Shown in pieces: positions 26,165 to 34,100 of a stretch of 36,691 bases of DNA. The DNA is from Streptobacillus felis (GTDB taxonomy: Bacteria; Fusobacteriota; Fusobacteriia; Fusobacteriales; Leptotrichiaceae). Both the position numbers and the translations under genes were made by a program. Below the pieces are notes generated by a model that saw nothing but the letters and a program-made list of their open reading frames with translations, made no database searches and was not told the origin of the DNA. Where the stretch lies: NCBI RefSeq assembly GCF_001559775.1, contig NZ_LOHX01000012.1, positions 1 through 36,691 on the forward strand, in the 5' to 3' direction. The stretch's first letter is position 1; every line of letters starts with the position of its first letter.

Positions 26165-26262
26165 GGACAAACACACTCTGTTTTTTTTATTTGTATGGTG
26201 CCATAAATTGGATTTGCAAATAAAGATGAGTGGATGAATAAACCAAAAAATCAAGGAGGAAA
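26165..26262 (+). promoter_or_regulatory. rpsB 5' leader with possible structure
   Basis: A leader of about 100 bases, the longest in front of a housekeeping gene here. It holds AAACA-CACTC-TGTTT (26169-26183) followed by more T (to 26188), which could be a weak attenuator; ATG-GTGC-CAT (26195-26204); and a perfect palindrome ATTTGCAAAT (26212-26221). The ribosome site is AAGGAGG at 26253-26259. S2 represses its own mRNA in other bacteria, so an S2-binding leader is plausible but not shown. Confidence 0.4.
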
Positions 26263-26267
26263 ATGAA

Positions 26268-27041
26268 ATGTCAGTAATTTCAATGAAAGAATTATTAGAA
26301 GTAGGTGCACACTTTGGTCACCAAGCAAAAAGATGGAACCCTAAAATGAAACCATATATCTATGCAGAAAGAAATGGTTTACACATTTTAGATTTACAAC
26401 AAACTTTAGTATCTACAGAGAAAGCTTATGAATTCATAAGAGAAATCGCAAGCGAAGGTGGAAAAGTATTATTCGTAGGAACTAAAAAACAAGCTCAAGA
26501 AGCTATGAAAGAAGAAGCTGAAAGATGTGGAGGATTCTACGTTAACCAAAGATGGTTAGGTGGATTATTAACTAACTTAGAAACTATCAAAAAAAGAGTT
26601 AAAAAATTAAAAGAATTAGAAGAAATGGATGCAGATGGAACTTTAGATGAAGCATACACTAAAAAAGAAGCAGCTATCTTAAGAAAAGAAATGGAAAAAT
26701 TACAAAAAAACGTTGGTGGAATTAAAGAAATGAATACTTTACCAGCAGCTTTATTCGTAGTTGACATCAAAAAAGAATTCTTAGCTTTAGAAGAAGCAGC
26801 TAAATTAGGAATACCTGTAATAGCTTTAATAGATTCAAATGTAGATCCAGACTTAGTAACTTATAGAATACCTGCAAATGATGATGCTATAAGATCAATT
26901 AAATTATTTGCAAGAGTAATTTCAAATGCAGTAGTAGAAGCTAATGGTGGACTTGAAAATGAATACACTCCAGCAGAACTTGAAACATTAGAAGTATTAG
27001 AAGAAAACTTCGTAGTTGAAAAAGAAGAAATAGAAGAATAA
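26268..27041 (+). CDS. rpsB: 30S ribosomal protein S2
   Basis: Small-subunit protein S2 (257 residues) needed for S1 docking and initiation. It begins [20 protein letters not shown], with [20 protein letters not shown] next, both nearly invariant, and has the [11 protein letters not shown] and RWLGGLLTN motifs. An ATG at 26263 is out of frame; the ATG at 26268 is 8 bases from AAGGAGG. It is followed after 22 bases by tsf, the usual pair. Confidence 0.98.
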   Translation: MSVISMKELLEVGAHFGHQAKRWNPKMKPYIYAERNGLHILDLQQTLVSTEKAYEFIREIASEGGKVLFVGTKKQAQEAMKEEAERCGGFYVNQRWLGGLLTNLETIKKRVKKLKELEEMDADGTLDEAYTKKEAAILRKEMEKLQKNVGGIKEMNTLPAALFVVDIKKEFLALEEAAKLGIPVIALIDSNVDPDLVTYRIPANDDAIRSIKLFARVISNAVVEANGGLENEYTPAELETLEVLEENFVVEKEEIEE

Positions 27042-27063
27042 TAACTATATAGGAGGGAACATT

Positions 27064-27942
27064 ATGGCAAGCGCACAAGATATCAAAGTATTAAGAGAAA
27101 GAACAGGAGCTGGAATGCTTGATTGTAAAAAAGCATTAGAAGCAAATGGTGGAGATATAGAAAAATCAATAGACTGGTTAAGAGAAAAAGGAATAGCTAA
27201 AGCAGCTAAAAAATCAGGAAGAGTAGCAGCTGAAGGATTAGTATTCGGTGGAGAAAAAGAAAACTTAGGAGTAATAATTGAATTCAACTCAGAAACTGAC
27301 TTCGTTGCTAAAAATGATGATTTCAAAAACTTTGGAACTAAATTAGTAGAATTAGCTTTAGAAAACAAAACAGCTACAGTTGAAGAATTAAAAGCAGTAG
27401 CAGTAGATGGTTCAACAGTAGATGCACAATTAACAGAATTAATCGCTAAAATAGGAGAAAACTTAAACATCAGAAGATTAGTATTAGTTGAAGCTAAAGG
27501 ATTTGTAGTTAACTACATTCACTTAGGTGGAAAAATAGGAGTATTAGTTGAAGTTGATGGAGAAAACACTCCTGAAAATCATGAAAAAGCAAAAGGTGTA
27601 GCAATGCATATAGCAGCTATGGATCCTTCATACTTAAACAGAGATCAAGTTACTTCAACTGATTTAGAAAGAGAAAGAGAAATAGCAAGAGTTCAATTAT
27701 TAGAAGAAGGAAAACCTGAAGCAATAGTTGAAAAAATCTTAGAAGGTAAAATGAGAAAATTCTATGAAGAAAACTGCTTATTAGAACAAAAATATGTAAG
27801 AGATGATAAAGTATCAATTAAAGAATTTATGGCTCCTTCAGTAGTTGCAGGATTTGCAAGATACAAAGTTGGAGAAGGAATTGAAAAAGTTGAAACTGAT
27901 TTCGCAGCAGAAGTTGCAGCACAAATAGCAAATACAAAATAA
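27064..27942 (+). CDS. tsf: Elongation factor Ts
   Basis: Guanine-nucleotide exchange factor that recycles EF-Tu-GDP (292 residues, normal). The N-terminal UBA-like domain has [20 protein letters not shown] at residues 10-29, and the core has the EF-Tu-contacting [18 protein letters not shown] precedes the ATG. The gene shares the rpsB promoter; a terminator with a tetraloop follows. Confidence 0.98.
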   Translation: MASAQDIKVLRERTGAGMLDCKKALEANGGDIEKSIDWLREKGIAKAAKKSGRVAAEGLVFGGEKENLGVIIEFNSETDFVAKNDDFKNFGTKLVELALENKTATVEELKAVAVDGSTVDAQLTELIAKIGENLNIRRLVLVEAKGFVVNYIHLGGKIGVLVEVDGENTPENHEKAKGVAMHIAAMDPSYLNRDQVTSTDLEREREIARVQLLEEGKPEAIVEKILEGKMRKFYEENCLLEQKYVRDDKVSIKEFMAPSVVAGFARYKVGEGIEKVETDFAAEVAAQIANTK

Positions 27943-27955
27943 TAAAATATAAGGG

Positions 27956-27982
27956 AGAGTTTAAGAAATTAAACTCTTTTTT
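27956..27982 (+). terminator. Terminator between tsf and pyrH
   Basis: AGAGTTTAA (27956-27964) pairs perfectly with TTAAACTCT (27969-27977) around a GAAA (GNRA) tetraloop, followed by six T. It ends 18 bases before the pyrH ATG, leaving no room for a promoter, so pyrH probably relies on read-through. Confidence 0.87.
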
Positions 27983-28000
27983 ATCAAACGGAGGGAATTT

Positions 28001-28717
28001 ATGCTAAAACATAAGAGAATTTTACTGAAATTAAGTGGAGAAGCTCTTGCAGGAGATAAAGATTTAGGATTTTCAGATGATATACTACATAGTTTTGCAA
28101 AACAAATCAAAGAAATACATGATGAAGGTGTAGAACTTGCTATAGTTATAGGTGGAGGAAATATCTTTAGAGGTAAATTTGGTGAAGAAGTTGGTATGGA
28201 TAGATCAACAGGAGATACTATGGGTATGCTTGCAACTATTATGAATGGATTAGCATTACAAAATGCTATAGAAAAAATTGGTGGAGTATCAACTAGAGTA
28301 TTAACTGCCATATCTATGCCTCAAGTTGCAGAACCATTTATTAGAAGAAGAGCAATAAGACATTTAGAAAAATGTAGAGTAGTAATATTTGCAGGTGGAA
28401 CAGGTAATCCATATTTTACTACAGATTCAGGGGGAGCACTAAGAGCTATAGAAATTGAAGCAGATGTTTTAGCTAAAGGTACTAAAGTAGATGGAATTTA
28501 TGATAAAGATCCTGTAAAATTTCCAGATGCTGTAAAATTTGAAGAAATTACATTTAAAGAAGCATTAAGTAAAGATTTAAAAGTTATGGATGCAACTGCA
28601 CTTTCTTTATGTAGAGAAAATGATATGCCTATAATAGTATTTAATGCTTTAAAAGATGGAAATATGTTAAAACTTGCAAAAGGTGAAAAAATAGGAACTT
28701 TAGTTAAAAATGACTAA
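28001..28717 (+). CDS. pyrH: Uridylate kinase (UMP kinase)
   Basis: Phosphorylates UMP to UDP in pyrimidine synthesis; bacterial enzymes are hexamers under GTP/UTP control. It has 238 residues, normal. Motifs: LLKLSGEALAG near the N-terminus, the nucleotide loop VIGGGNIFRG at about residues 48-57, the GTGNPYFTTD stretch and the ending KGEKIGTLV. The rpsB-tsf-pyrH-frr order is the widespread one. GGAGGG lies before the ATG. Confidence 0.97.
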   Translation: MLKHKRILLKLSGEALAGDKDLGFSDDILHSFAKQIKEIHDEGVELAIVIGGGNIFRGKFGEEVGMDRSTGDTMGMLATIMNGLALQNAIEKIGGVSTRVLTAISMPQVAEPFIRRRAIRHLEKCRVVIFAGGTGNPYFTTDSGGALRAIEIEADVLAKGTKVDGIYDKDPVKFPDAVKFEEITFKEALSKDLKVMDATALSLCRENDMPIIVFNALKDGNMLKLAKGEKIGTLVKND

Positions 28718-28722
28718 TTATG

Positions 28723-28731
28723 TGGTATAAT
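28723..28731 (+). promoter_or_regulatory. Possible extended -10 promoter of frr
   Basis: TGGTATAAT gives a TG-N extended -10 with a perfect TATAAT (28726-28731), just after pyrH. The -35 region (TTAAAA, 28704-28709, 16-base spacer) is poor. It could give frr-mreB transcription independent of pyrH. Confidence 0.4.
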
Positions 28732-28764
28732 ATTAATGAGAATAAAGAATGGAAGGAAGATAAT

Positions 28765-29322
28765 ATGGTAGATGAACTATTATTAGAAATTGAAGAAAAA
28801 ATGGAAAAAACTTTAGAAAGTACAAAAATTCGTTTTTCACATGTAAGAGCAGGACGTGCAAATGTATCTATGGTTGATGGAGTTACAGTTGATTATTATG
28901 GTCAAATATCACCGTTAAATCAAGTAGGATCAGTTACTGCACCAGAACCAAGACTATTAGTAATAGATCCTTGGGATAAATCTTTAATACCTGCTATAGA
29001 AAAAGCAATATTAGCTGCTAACTTAGGATTTAATCCTTCAAATGATGGTAGAATAATTAGACTTGTTGTACCTGAACTTACAGAAGAAAGAAGAAAAGAG
29101 TACGTTAAAGTAGTTAGAAAAGAAGCAGAAGAAGGTAAAGTTGCTGCTAGAAATATTAGAAAAGACTATAATAACAAAGTAAGAAAAATGGAAAAAGATT
29201 CTGAAATTACAGAAGATGATTTAAAACATGTAGAAGATAAAATCCAAAAATTAACTGATGAATGTATTAAACATATAGATGAATTATTAGCTAAAAAAGA
29301 AAAAGAATTATTAAATATTTAG
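28765..29322 (+). CDS. frr: Ribosome recycling factor
   Basis: Works with EF-G to split ribosomes after termination. The ATG at 28765 follows GGAAGGA by 6 bases and gives the exact family length, 185 residues; the frame reaches upstream to 28720 but without a start that fits. The family core is evident: HVRAGRANVSMVDGVTVDYYG at about residues 27-47, and IIRLVVPELTEERRKEYVK. The C-terminal third is helical, completing the tRNA-like shape. Confidence 0.97.
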   Translation: MVDELLLEIEEKMEKTLESTKIRFSHVRAGRANVSMVDGVTVDYYGQISPLNQVGSVTAPEPRLLVIDPWDKSLIPAIEKAILAANLGFNPSNDGRIIRLVVPELTEERRKEYVKVVRKEAEEGKVAARNIRKDYNNKVRKMEKDSEITEDDLKHVEDKIQKLTDECIKHIDELLAKKEKELLNI

Positions 29323-29330
29323 TGATATAG

Positions 29331-30365
29331 ATGTTTAATAAATTAATTAACTTTTTTAGAATAAAAAAACAAATATCTATAGATTTAGGTACATCTAACG
29401 TTTTATTCTACGATAAACAAGCAAAAAAAATAGTTTTAAATGAACCTTCGGTTATAGTTAAAGATAAAAAAACAGATAAGGTAGTTGCTGTAGGTAAAGA
29501 AGCTAGAGAAATGTTAGGTAAGAATCCTAAGAGTATTGAAGTTATTAAACCCTTAAAAGATGGAGTAATATCAGATATAGACTCAACAAGAAAAATGCTT
29601 TCAGCATTTATGAAGCAAGTTTATGGAGTTTCTCCATTTAAACCTGAAGTAATAATATGTGTTCCTATAGAGGTAACTACAGTTGAAAGACGTGCACTTT
29701 TTGATGCCCTTGATGATGCTAAAAGAATATTCTTAATAGAAGAAGGTAGAGCAGCTGTTATGGGTGCTGGTGTAAATATTTCTAATCCAAATGGAAATAT
29801 GGTTATAGATATAGGGGGAGGATCTACAGATATAGCTATACTATCATTAGATGAAATAGTTGTTTCTAAATCTATTAGAATAGCAGGGAATAAGTTTGAT
29901 GATGATATAGTTAAATATGTTAAAGAAAAGCTTTACTTAAATATAGGGGATAGAACTGCTGAAAAAATAAAGAAGGAATTGTCTACTGCACTTACAGTAC
30001 CTAGTTCTGAAAATAAGGAAATGGTAATAAAAGGACTAGGTATTAATAATAAGAAACCTAAGGAATTAACTATTACATCTAATCAAGTATGTGATGCTAT
30101 AAAAGATTCACTTAATGATTTAGTTGGAGCAGTTAAGGAAGTGCTAGGTAAATGCCCACCAGAACTTGCATCAGATATTTTAGATAATGGTATAGTATTA
30201 ACTGGTGGTGGAGCATTAATTTCTAATCTTGATAAATTAATACAAAATGAAATAAAAATAGATGTACATGTTCCAAATGCACCACTTGATTCGGTTGCGG
30301 TAGGAGGAAGCTACGCTTTTGATAATAAACATTTATTGAATACACTTTTAGTAAAGGAAAACTAA
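29331..30365 (+). CDS. mreB: MreB-type rod-shape actin homologue
   Basis: Cytoskeletal ATPase (344 residues) that guides elongation-mode wall synthesis; its presence suggests a rod-shaped cell. The ATPase motifs are phosphate-1 IDLGTSN at about residues 17-23, phosphate-2 VIDIGGGSTDIA and the adenosine motif VLTGGGALISNL near the C-terminus. The N-terminal FNKLINFFRIKK is an amphipathic membrane-binding helix. It could equally be the paralogue Mbl or MreBH. It starts 8 bases after frr with no clear ribosome site, suggesting coupling. mreC/mreD do not follow; instead a transposase-like gene begins one base after the stop. Confidence 0.93.
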   Translation: MFNKLINFFRIKKQISIDLGTSNVLFYDKQAKKIVLNEPSVIVKDKKTDKVVAVGKEAREMLGKNPKSIEVIKPLKDGVISDIDSTRKMLSAFMKQVYGVSPFKPEVIICVPIEVTTVERRALFDALDDAKRIFLIEEGRAAVMGAGVNISNPNGNMVIDIGGGSTDIAILSLDEIVVSKSIRIAGNKFDDDIVKYVKEKLYLNIGDRTAEKIKKELSTALTVPSSENKEMVIKGLGINNKKPKELTITSNQVCDAIKDSLNDLVGAVKEVLGKCPPELASDILDNGIVLTGGGALISNLDKLIQNEIKIDVHVPNAPLDSVAVGGSYAFDNKHLLNTLLVKEN

Positions 30366-30366
30366 T

Positions 30367-30807
30367 ATGGAAATATATGGTAATAATCATTCTGTTTTTG
30401 CTCTATACTATCAATTAGTATTAGTTACAAAAAATAGAAATCAAATATTTAATGAAGAAATAACTAGATATGCTATGGATAAATTTTCTGAATTATCAAA
30501 AAATTATCTAATAGAGCTATATGACTATAGTTATGAAAAAGATCATATTCATATTAAATTTAAAGCTCACCCAAAAAGTGAGATTTCAAAGTTTATAAAT
30601 GCATATAAAAGTGCGACATCAAGATTAATAAAGAAAGAATTTGACTATGTAACACCTCAATTAGATGATGGAGGATTATGGGAAAAAACATACTTCCTGA
30701 TAACAGAAGGAGTTCCTAGTCAAGACATGATTAATCACTATATTAAAACAAAAATTAAATGTAATATTATAGATCACGACTGTAGTTGTTATGGATGTAA
30801 AGAATAA
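30367..30807 (+). CDS. tnpA: IS200/IS605-type Y1 (HUH) transposase-like protein, possibly domesticated
   Basis: A 146-residue protein with the fold signature of single-strand Y1 transposases. The HUH pair is His60-Ile-His62 in DHIHIKF, and the nucleophile would be Tyr125 in HYIKTK. Y1 enzymes usually have a metal-binding Gln four residues after the Tyr (YxxxQ); here that position is Lys129. The last residues form an unusual Cys cluster, DCSCYGCKE. The gene starts one base after the mreB stop, in the same direction, so an IS left end with its hairpin cannot lie between them; a terminator follows. It could be a chromosomal, domesticated relative or the relic of an insertion. Its cleavage activity is doubtful. 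Confidence 0.85.
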   Translation: MEIYGNNHSVFALYYQLVLVTKNRNQIFNEEITRYAMDKFSELSKNYLIELYDYSYEKDHIHIKFKAHPKSEISKFINAYKSATSRLIKKEFDYVTPQLDDGGLWEKTYFLITEGVPSQDMINHYIKTKIKCNIIDHDCSCYGCKE

Positions 30808-30819
30808 ATTAAAATTATG

Positions 30820-30854
30820 AGAATTATTCCTTATATGGAATAATTCTTTTTTTT
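30820..30854 (+). terminator. Terminator after the mreB-tnpA unit
   Basis: AGAATTATTCC (30820-30830) pairs perfectly with GGAATAATTCT (30837-30847), 11 bp, 6-base loop, then a run of T to 30854. Confidence 0.88.
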
Positions 30855-31033
30855 ATAAAAATATATTATGAAAAAGAATTTTAAAAAACAATATAAATTA
30901 AGAAAAAATTTTAAAAATTAATAATCGAATTTAAAATGGGTAATAATTAATAATATTTATGGAAAAGTAGACAAAATATATTTTAAATGAATAATAAATA
31001 TTACAAAATATTTAATACTATTTAAATAAATGA
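30855..31033 (+). other. AT-rich gap upstream of the giant adhesin
   Basis: About 180 bases, almost all A and T, between the terminator and the next promoter. No RNA gene or reliable ORF is seen; an 17-codon Lys-rich frame at 30868-30921 has no ribosome site. A-tracts directly upstream of the -35 could act as UP elements. A weak second promoter-like pair (TAGACA, 30968-30973) has no convincing -10. Confidence 0.6.
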
Positions 31034-31062
31034 TTGACATATATTTTTGATTGTAGTATAAT
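31034..31062 (+). promoter_or_regulatory. Consensus promoter of the giant adhesin
   Basis: Perfect TTGACA (31034-31039), 17 bases, perfect TATAAT (31057-31062), the best promoter in the window. The leader to the ATG at 31153 is about 80 bases. Confidence 0.9.
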
Positions 31063-31105
31063 AAAAATCTAGGAAAAATTTTACAAAAGAAAGTAAAGTA
31101 AAAAG

Positions 31106-31155
31106 AAGGGAGATAGTAATAATAATAAAAACAAGATTATTATTACAAAGTTATG
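31106..31155 (+). promoter_or_regulatory. Ribosome site split from its start codon by a hairpin
   Basis: The only Shine-Dalgarno-like sequence, AAGGGAG (31106-31112), is 40 bases before the ATG (31153-31155). Between them GTAATAATAAT (31116-31126) and ATTATTATTAC (31136-31146) form a perfect 11-bp stem with a 9-base loop. When it is folded, the gap falls to 3 + 6 bases, about 9, a good spacing. The structure is seen in the sequence; its role in translation is inference. Confidence 0.65.
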
Positions 31156-34100
31156 AAAAAAATAAATGATTTAGAAAAAGATTTAAAAAGATACTTAAAG
31201 AGAAAAGTATCAATAACTGGGGCGGTTATGATAGCATTTTTAATAACAGGGGGTGTGACATTTGGATCAATTTTATCAGGACATTATCGTGATAAAGCTG
31301 ATACAACAACAATTTCAATTGGAGAAGGTGATTCTGCAGGAGATGAAGGAGCAGCAAATACAAGTACTACAAATGGTGATGGCTCTGGTACAAGATTAAG
31401 TGAAACAGGGCATAGTATTGCAATAGGTGGATCAACACGTGTTCAAAATTTAGGGTGGACGACAGTGTTGGGATTTGAAGCAAAAGCACTATCTGGACAA
31501 AATATAAATAATGGGGGAGTATCATTAGGTGCGTTTTCAAACTTAGGTAAAGTAAATTCAGGTACAGGGACTCAAATATTAGAAGGTGTTAATTTTAAAT
31601 TTGCAGGTGGTGCAACAGATAAAACATCTGTATTATCAATAGGTTCAGGAGCAGGCACATCAGTAGATGAACCTATAGTAGGTTCAAGAAGAAATGGTGG
31701 AAATGGAAATTATTATGACTATACTCAAAGATCTACAGCATACCAATTTAGACAAATTCAAAATGTTGCAGCAGGTAAAATATCAGAGGATTCAACTGAT
31801 GCAATTAATGGTTCTCAACTTTTTGCAGTATTTAAACATTTAAAAGAAAATGCAACTTTAAATAATGAAATATCATTAGGTGGAGATAATAGTAGTACAA
31901 CTAATACACAAGCTCTAAATAAACAAGGTGGAATTAAATTTAATATATTATCTGCAAATGCAAAATATATTACTACTACTGCAAGTGGAGATAATGTTAG
32001 TATAGATTTAGCACAAGAAACAAAAAATAAGATAGATAATGCAGCTGACAAAAATTTAACTAATGTTAGTAGCACAACTGTTACTAATAAAGTAAATAAA
32101 GGGAGTTTAAATTCTAGTTCTACATATATTACAGTTTCTAATGGTTCAAATAAATTAATAGGTGGAGATGCATCTATAGATTTAAGTACAGAAACAAAAA
32201 ATAAGATAGATAATGCAGCTGATAAGAACTTAAGTAATATTACAACTACAGGGGAAAATAAAATTAAAAATTTAGCTGCTTGGAATTTACAAGCAAATGG
32301 AGCTAATCAATCAATAATAAAAGGTGGGGACACTGTAAACTTTATAAATGGAAAAAATATTTCTATTACAAAAACAGGTAATAACATAACTGTTGCAACT
32401 AATGATGACGTTACATTTAATAAGGTTACAACTAATGAATTAAAATCAGGTCCTGTTACAATTAATAATTCAGGAATTAATGCAGGAAATAAACAAATTA
32501 CCAATGTTGCTTCAGGGGGAGATGTAAATACTAATGTTGCAAATATTTCTGATGTTAAAAAAGCTAAAACAGAAATAAATACTAGTGGTTACTTAACTAA
32601 AACAGAAAATAATGCAACAGATGGACATAAAATATATAATCTTGGAATAACTGAAGGTAGCATAACTGCATCTGAAAATGGAACAGCAACAGCAGGTAAT
32701 ACTCAAGGATTAGTTACAAATACAACTGTTGTAAATGCTATTAATAAATTAGGAGATAATAAAATATTATTAGGTGCAGATGGAAATACTAAAACTAGTG
32801 AAAAAGCATTAAATAGTGCTGATAAAATTCAATTTAATGTTAAAGGTACAAATAATGAAATAGTAACTACTGCAAGTGGAGATTCTATAACAATTAAACT
32901 TGCAGATAAAGTTAAAAATGATATTTCAACTACTAAAGATAAAGTAGATAATCAAGGTATTTCATTTAAAGGAGATAAAGGGACTGCAGTAACTAAAAAA
33001 TTAGGTGAAACTTTAAATGTTAAAGGGTCAACTAATATTGAAACTGAATCAAATGCTGAGAGTGTAGTAATTAAGTTAAAAGATAATATTACAGTGAGTA
33101 ATGTAAATACAACAACATTAACAGCAGGACCGATAAGTATTAATGCAAACGGTTTAAATGCTGGAAATAAATCTATTACAAATTTAGCACCTGGAGTTAA
33201 TGGAACAGATGCAGTAAATGTAAATCAATTAAATGAAGTTAGAAACAATACTTTTAAATTAACTGGAGATAATTCATCTAGTACTGATGTACAAGCATTG
33301 AATAAAAATGGTGGATTAAGTTTTGCTATAGAAAAAGGCTCTGAATTTGTTACTACAAATGCAAGTGGAAGTAAAGTTACAGTTGATTTATCACAAGAAA
33401 CTAAAAATAAGATAAATAATGCTGCTAATATTAACCTTTCAAATATATCAAATGATGGAAAAAAAGTAATTACAGATTTAATTGATATTAAGGGAACTGG
33501 TGCAGCAAAAGTTAGCTCTAAAGTAGATTCTACAGGTAAAAAAATATTTACAGTAAATGTAGAACCTGTTAATGCAACAAGTTATGGATTCAATGTTAAT
33601 TCTGATGCTGTAGATGGAGGGATTAAAAATGGTTCTGCTTCAACTGCAGTTGTAGATGGTGGAGAAGTAAAATTACAAGCGGGTAAAAATATTAAAGTAG
33701 ATCAAAATAGCACTACATTTACATATTCATTACAAGATAACTTAAAAGGAATAACAAGTATAAAAAATACAGAAAATGGACCGACAATAACATTTTCTGG
33801 TGATAAAATAAATGTAACAGGTGGAGATTTAGACTTAGGTGGAAAAAAGGTTACTAACATTGCAGATCCAACAAATGAAACAGATGCGACTAATAAAAAA
33901 TATGTCGATGCAGGAAGAACAACTGTAACATCTTCAGATAAAACAATAACTGTGCAAGATAATGGAACAGCTCCAAATAAAGCATATGATATAAAAGTAA
34001 ATGTTGATGGAACTACAATAAAAGTTGGAAATGAAGGTAAATTAACAGCTAATACAGGAACTATTAATAACAATAATGGAAGTGTTACTACAAATAATGG

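Noticed and set aside
30868-30921. Short Lys/Asn-rich ORF of 17 codons in the AT-rich gap
   Set aside because: No ribosome site, composition expected of random AT-rich sequence, and it lies just after a terminator.
31086-31146. TAA/ATT triplet repeats before the giant adhesin as a microsatellite phase-variation tract
   Set aside because: Only about four units on each arm; they are better explained as the two arms of the perfect hairpin described above.
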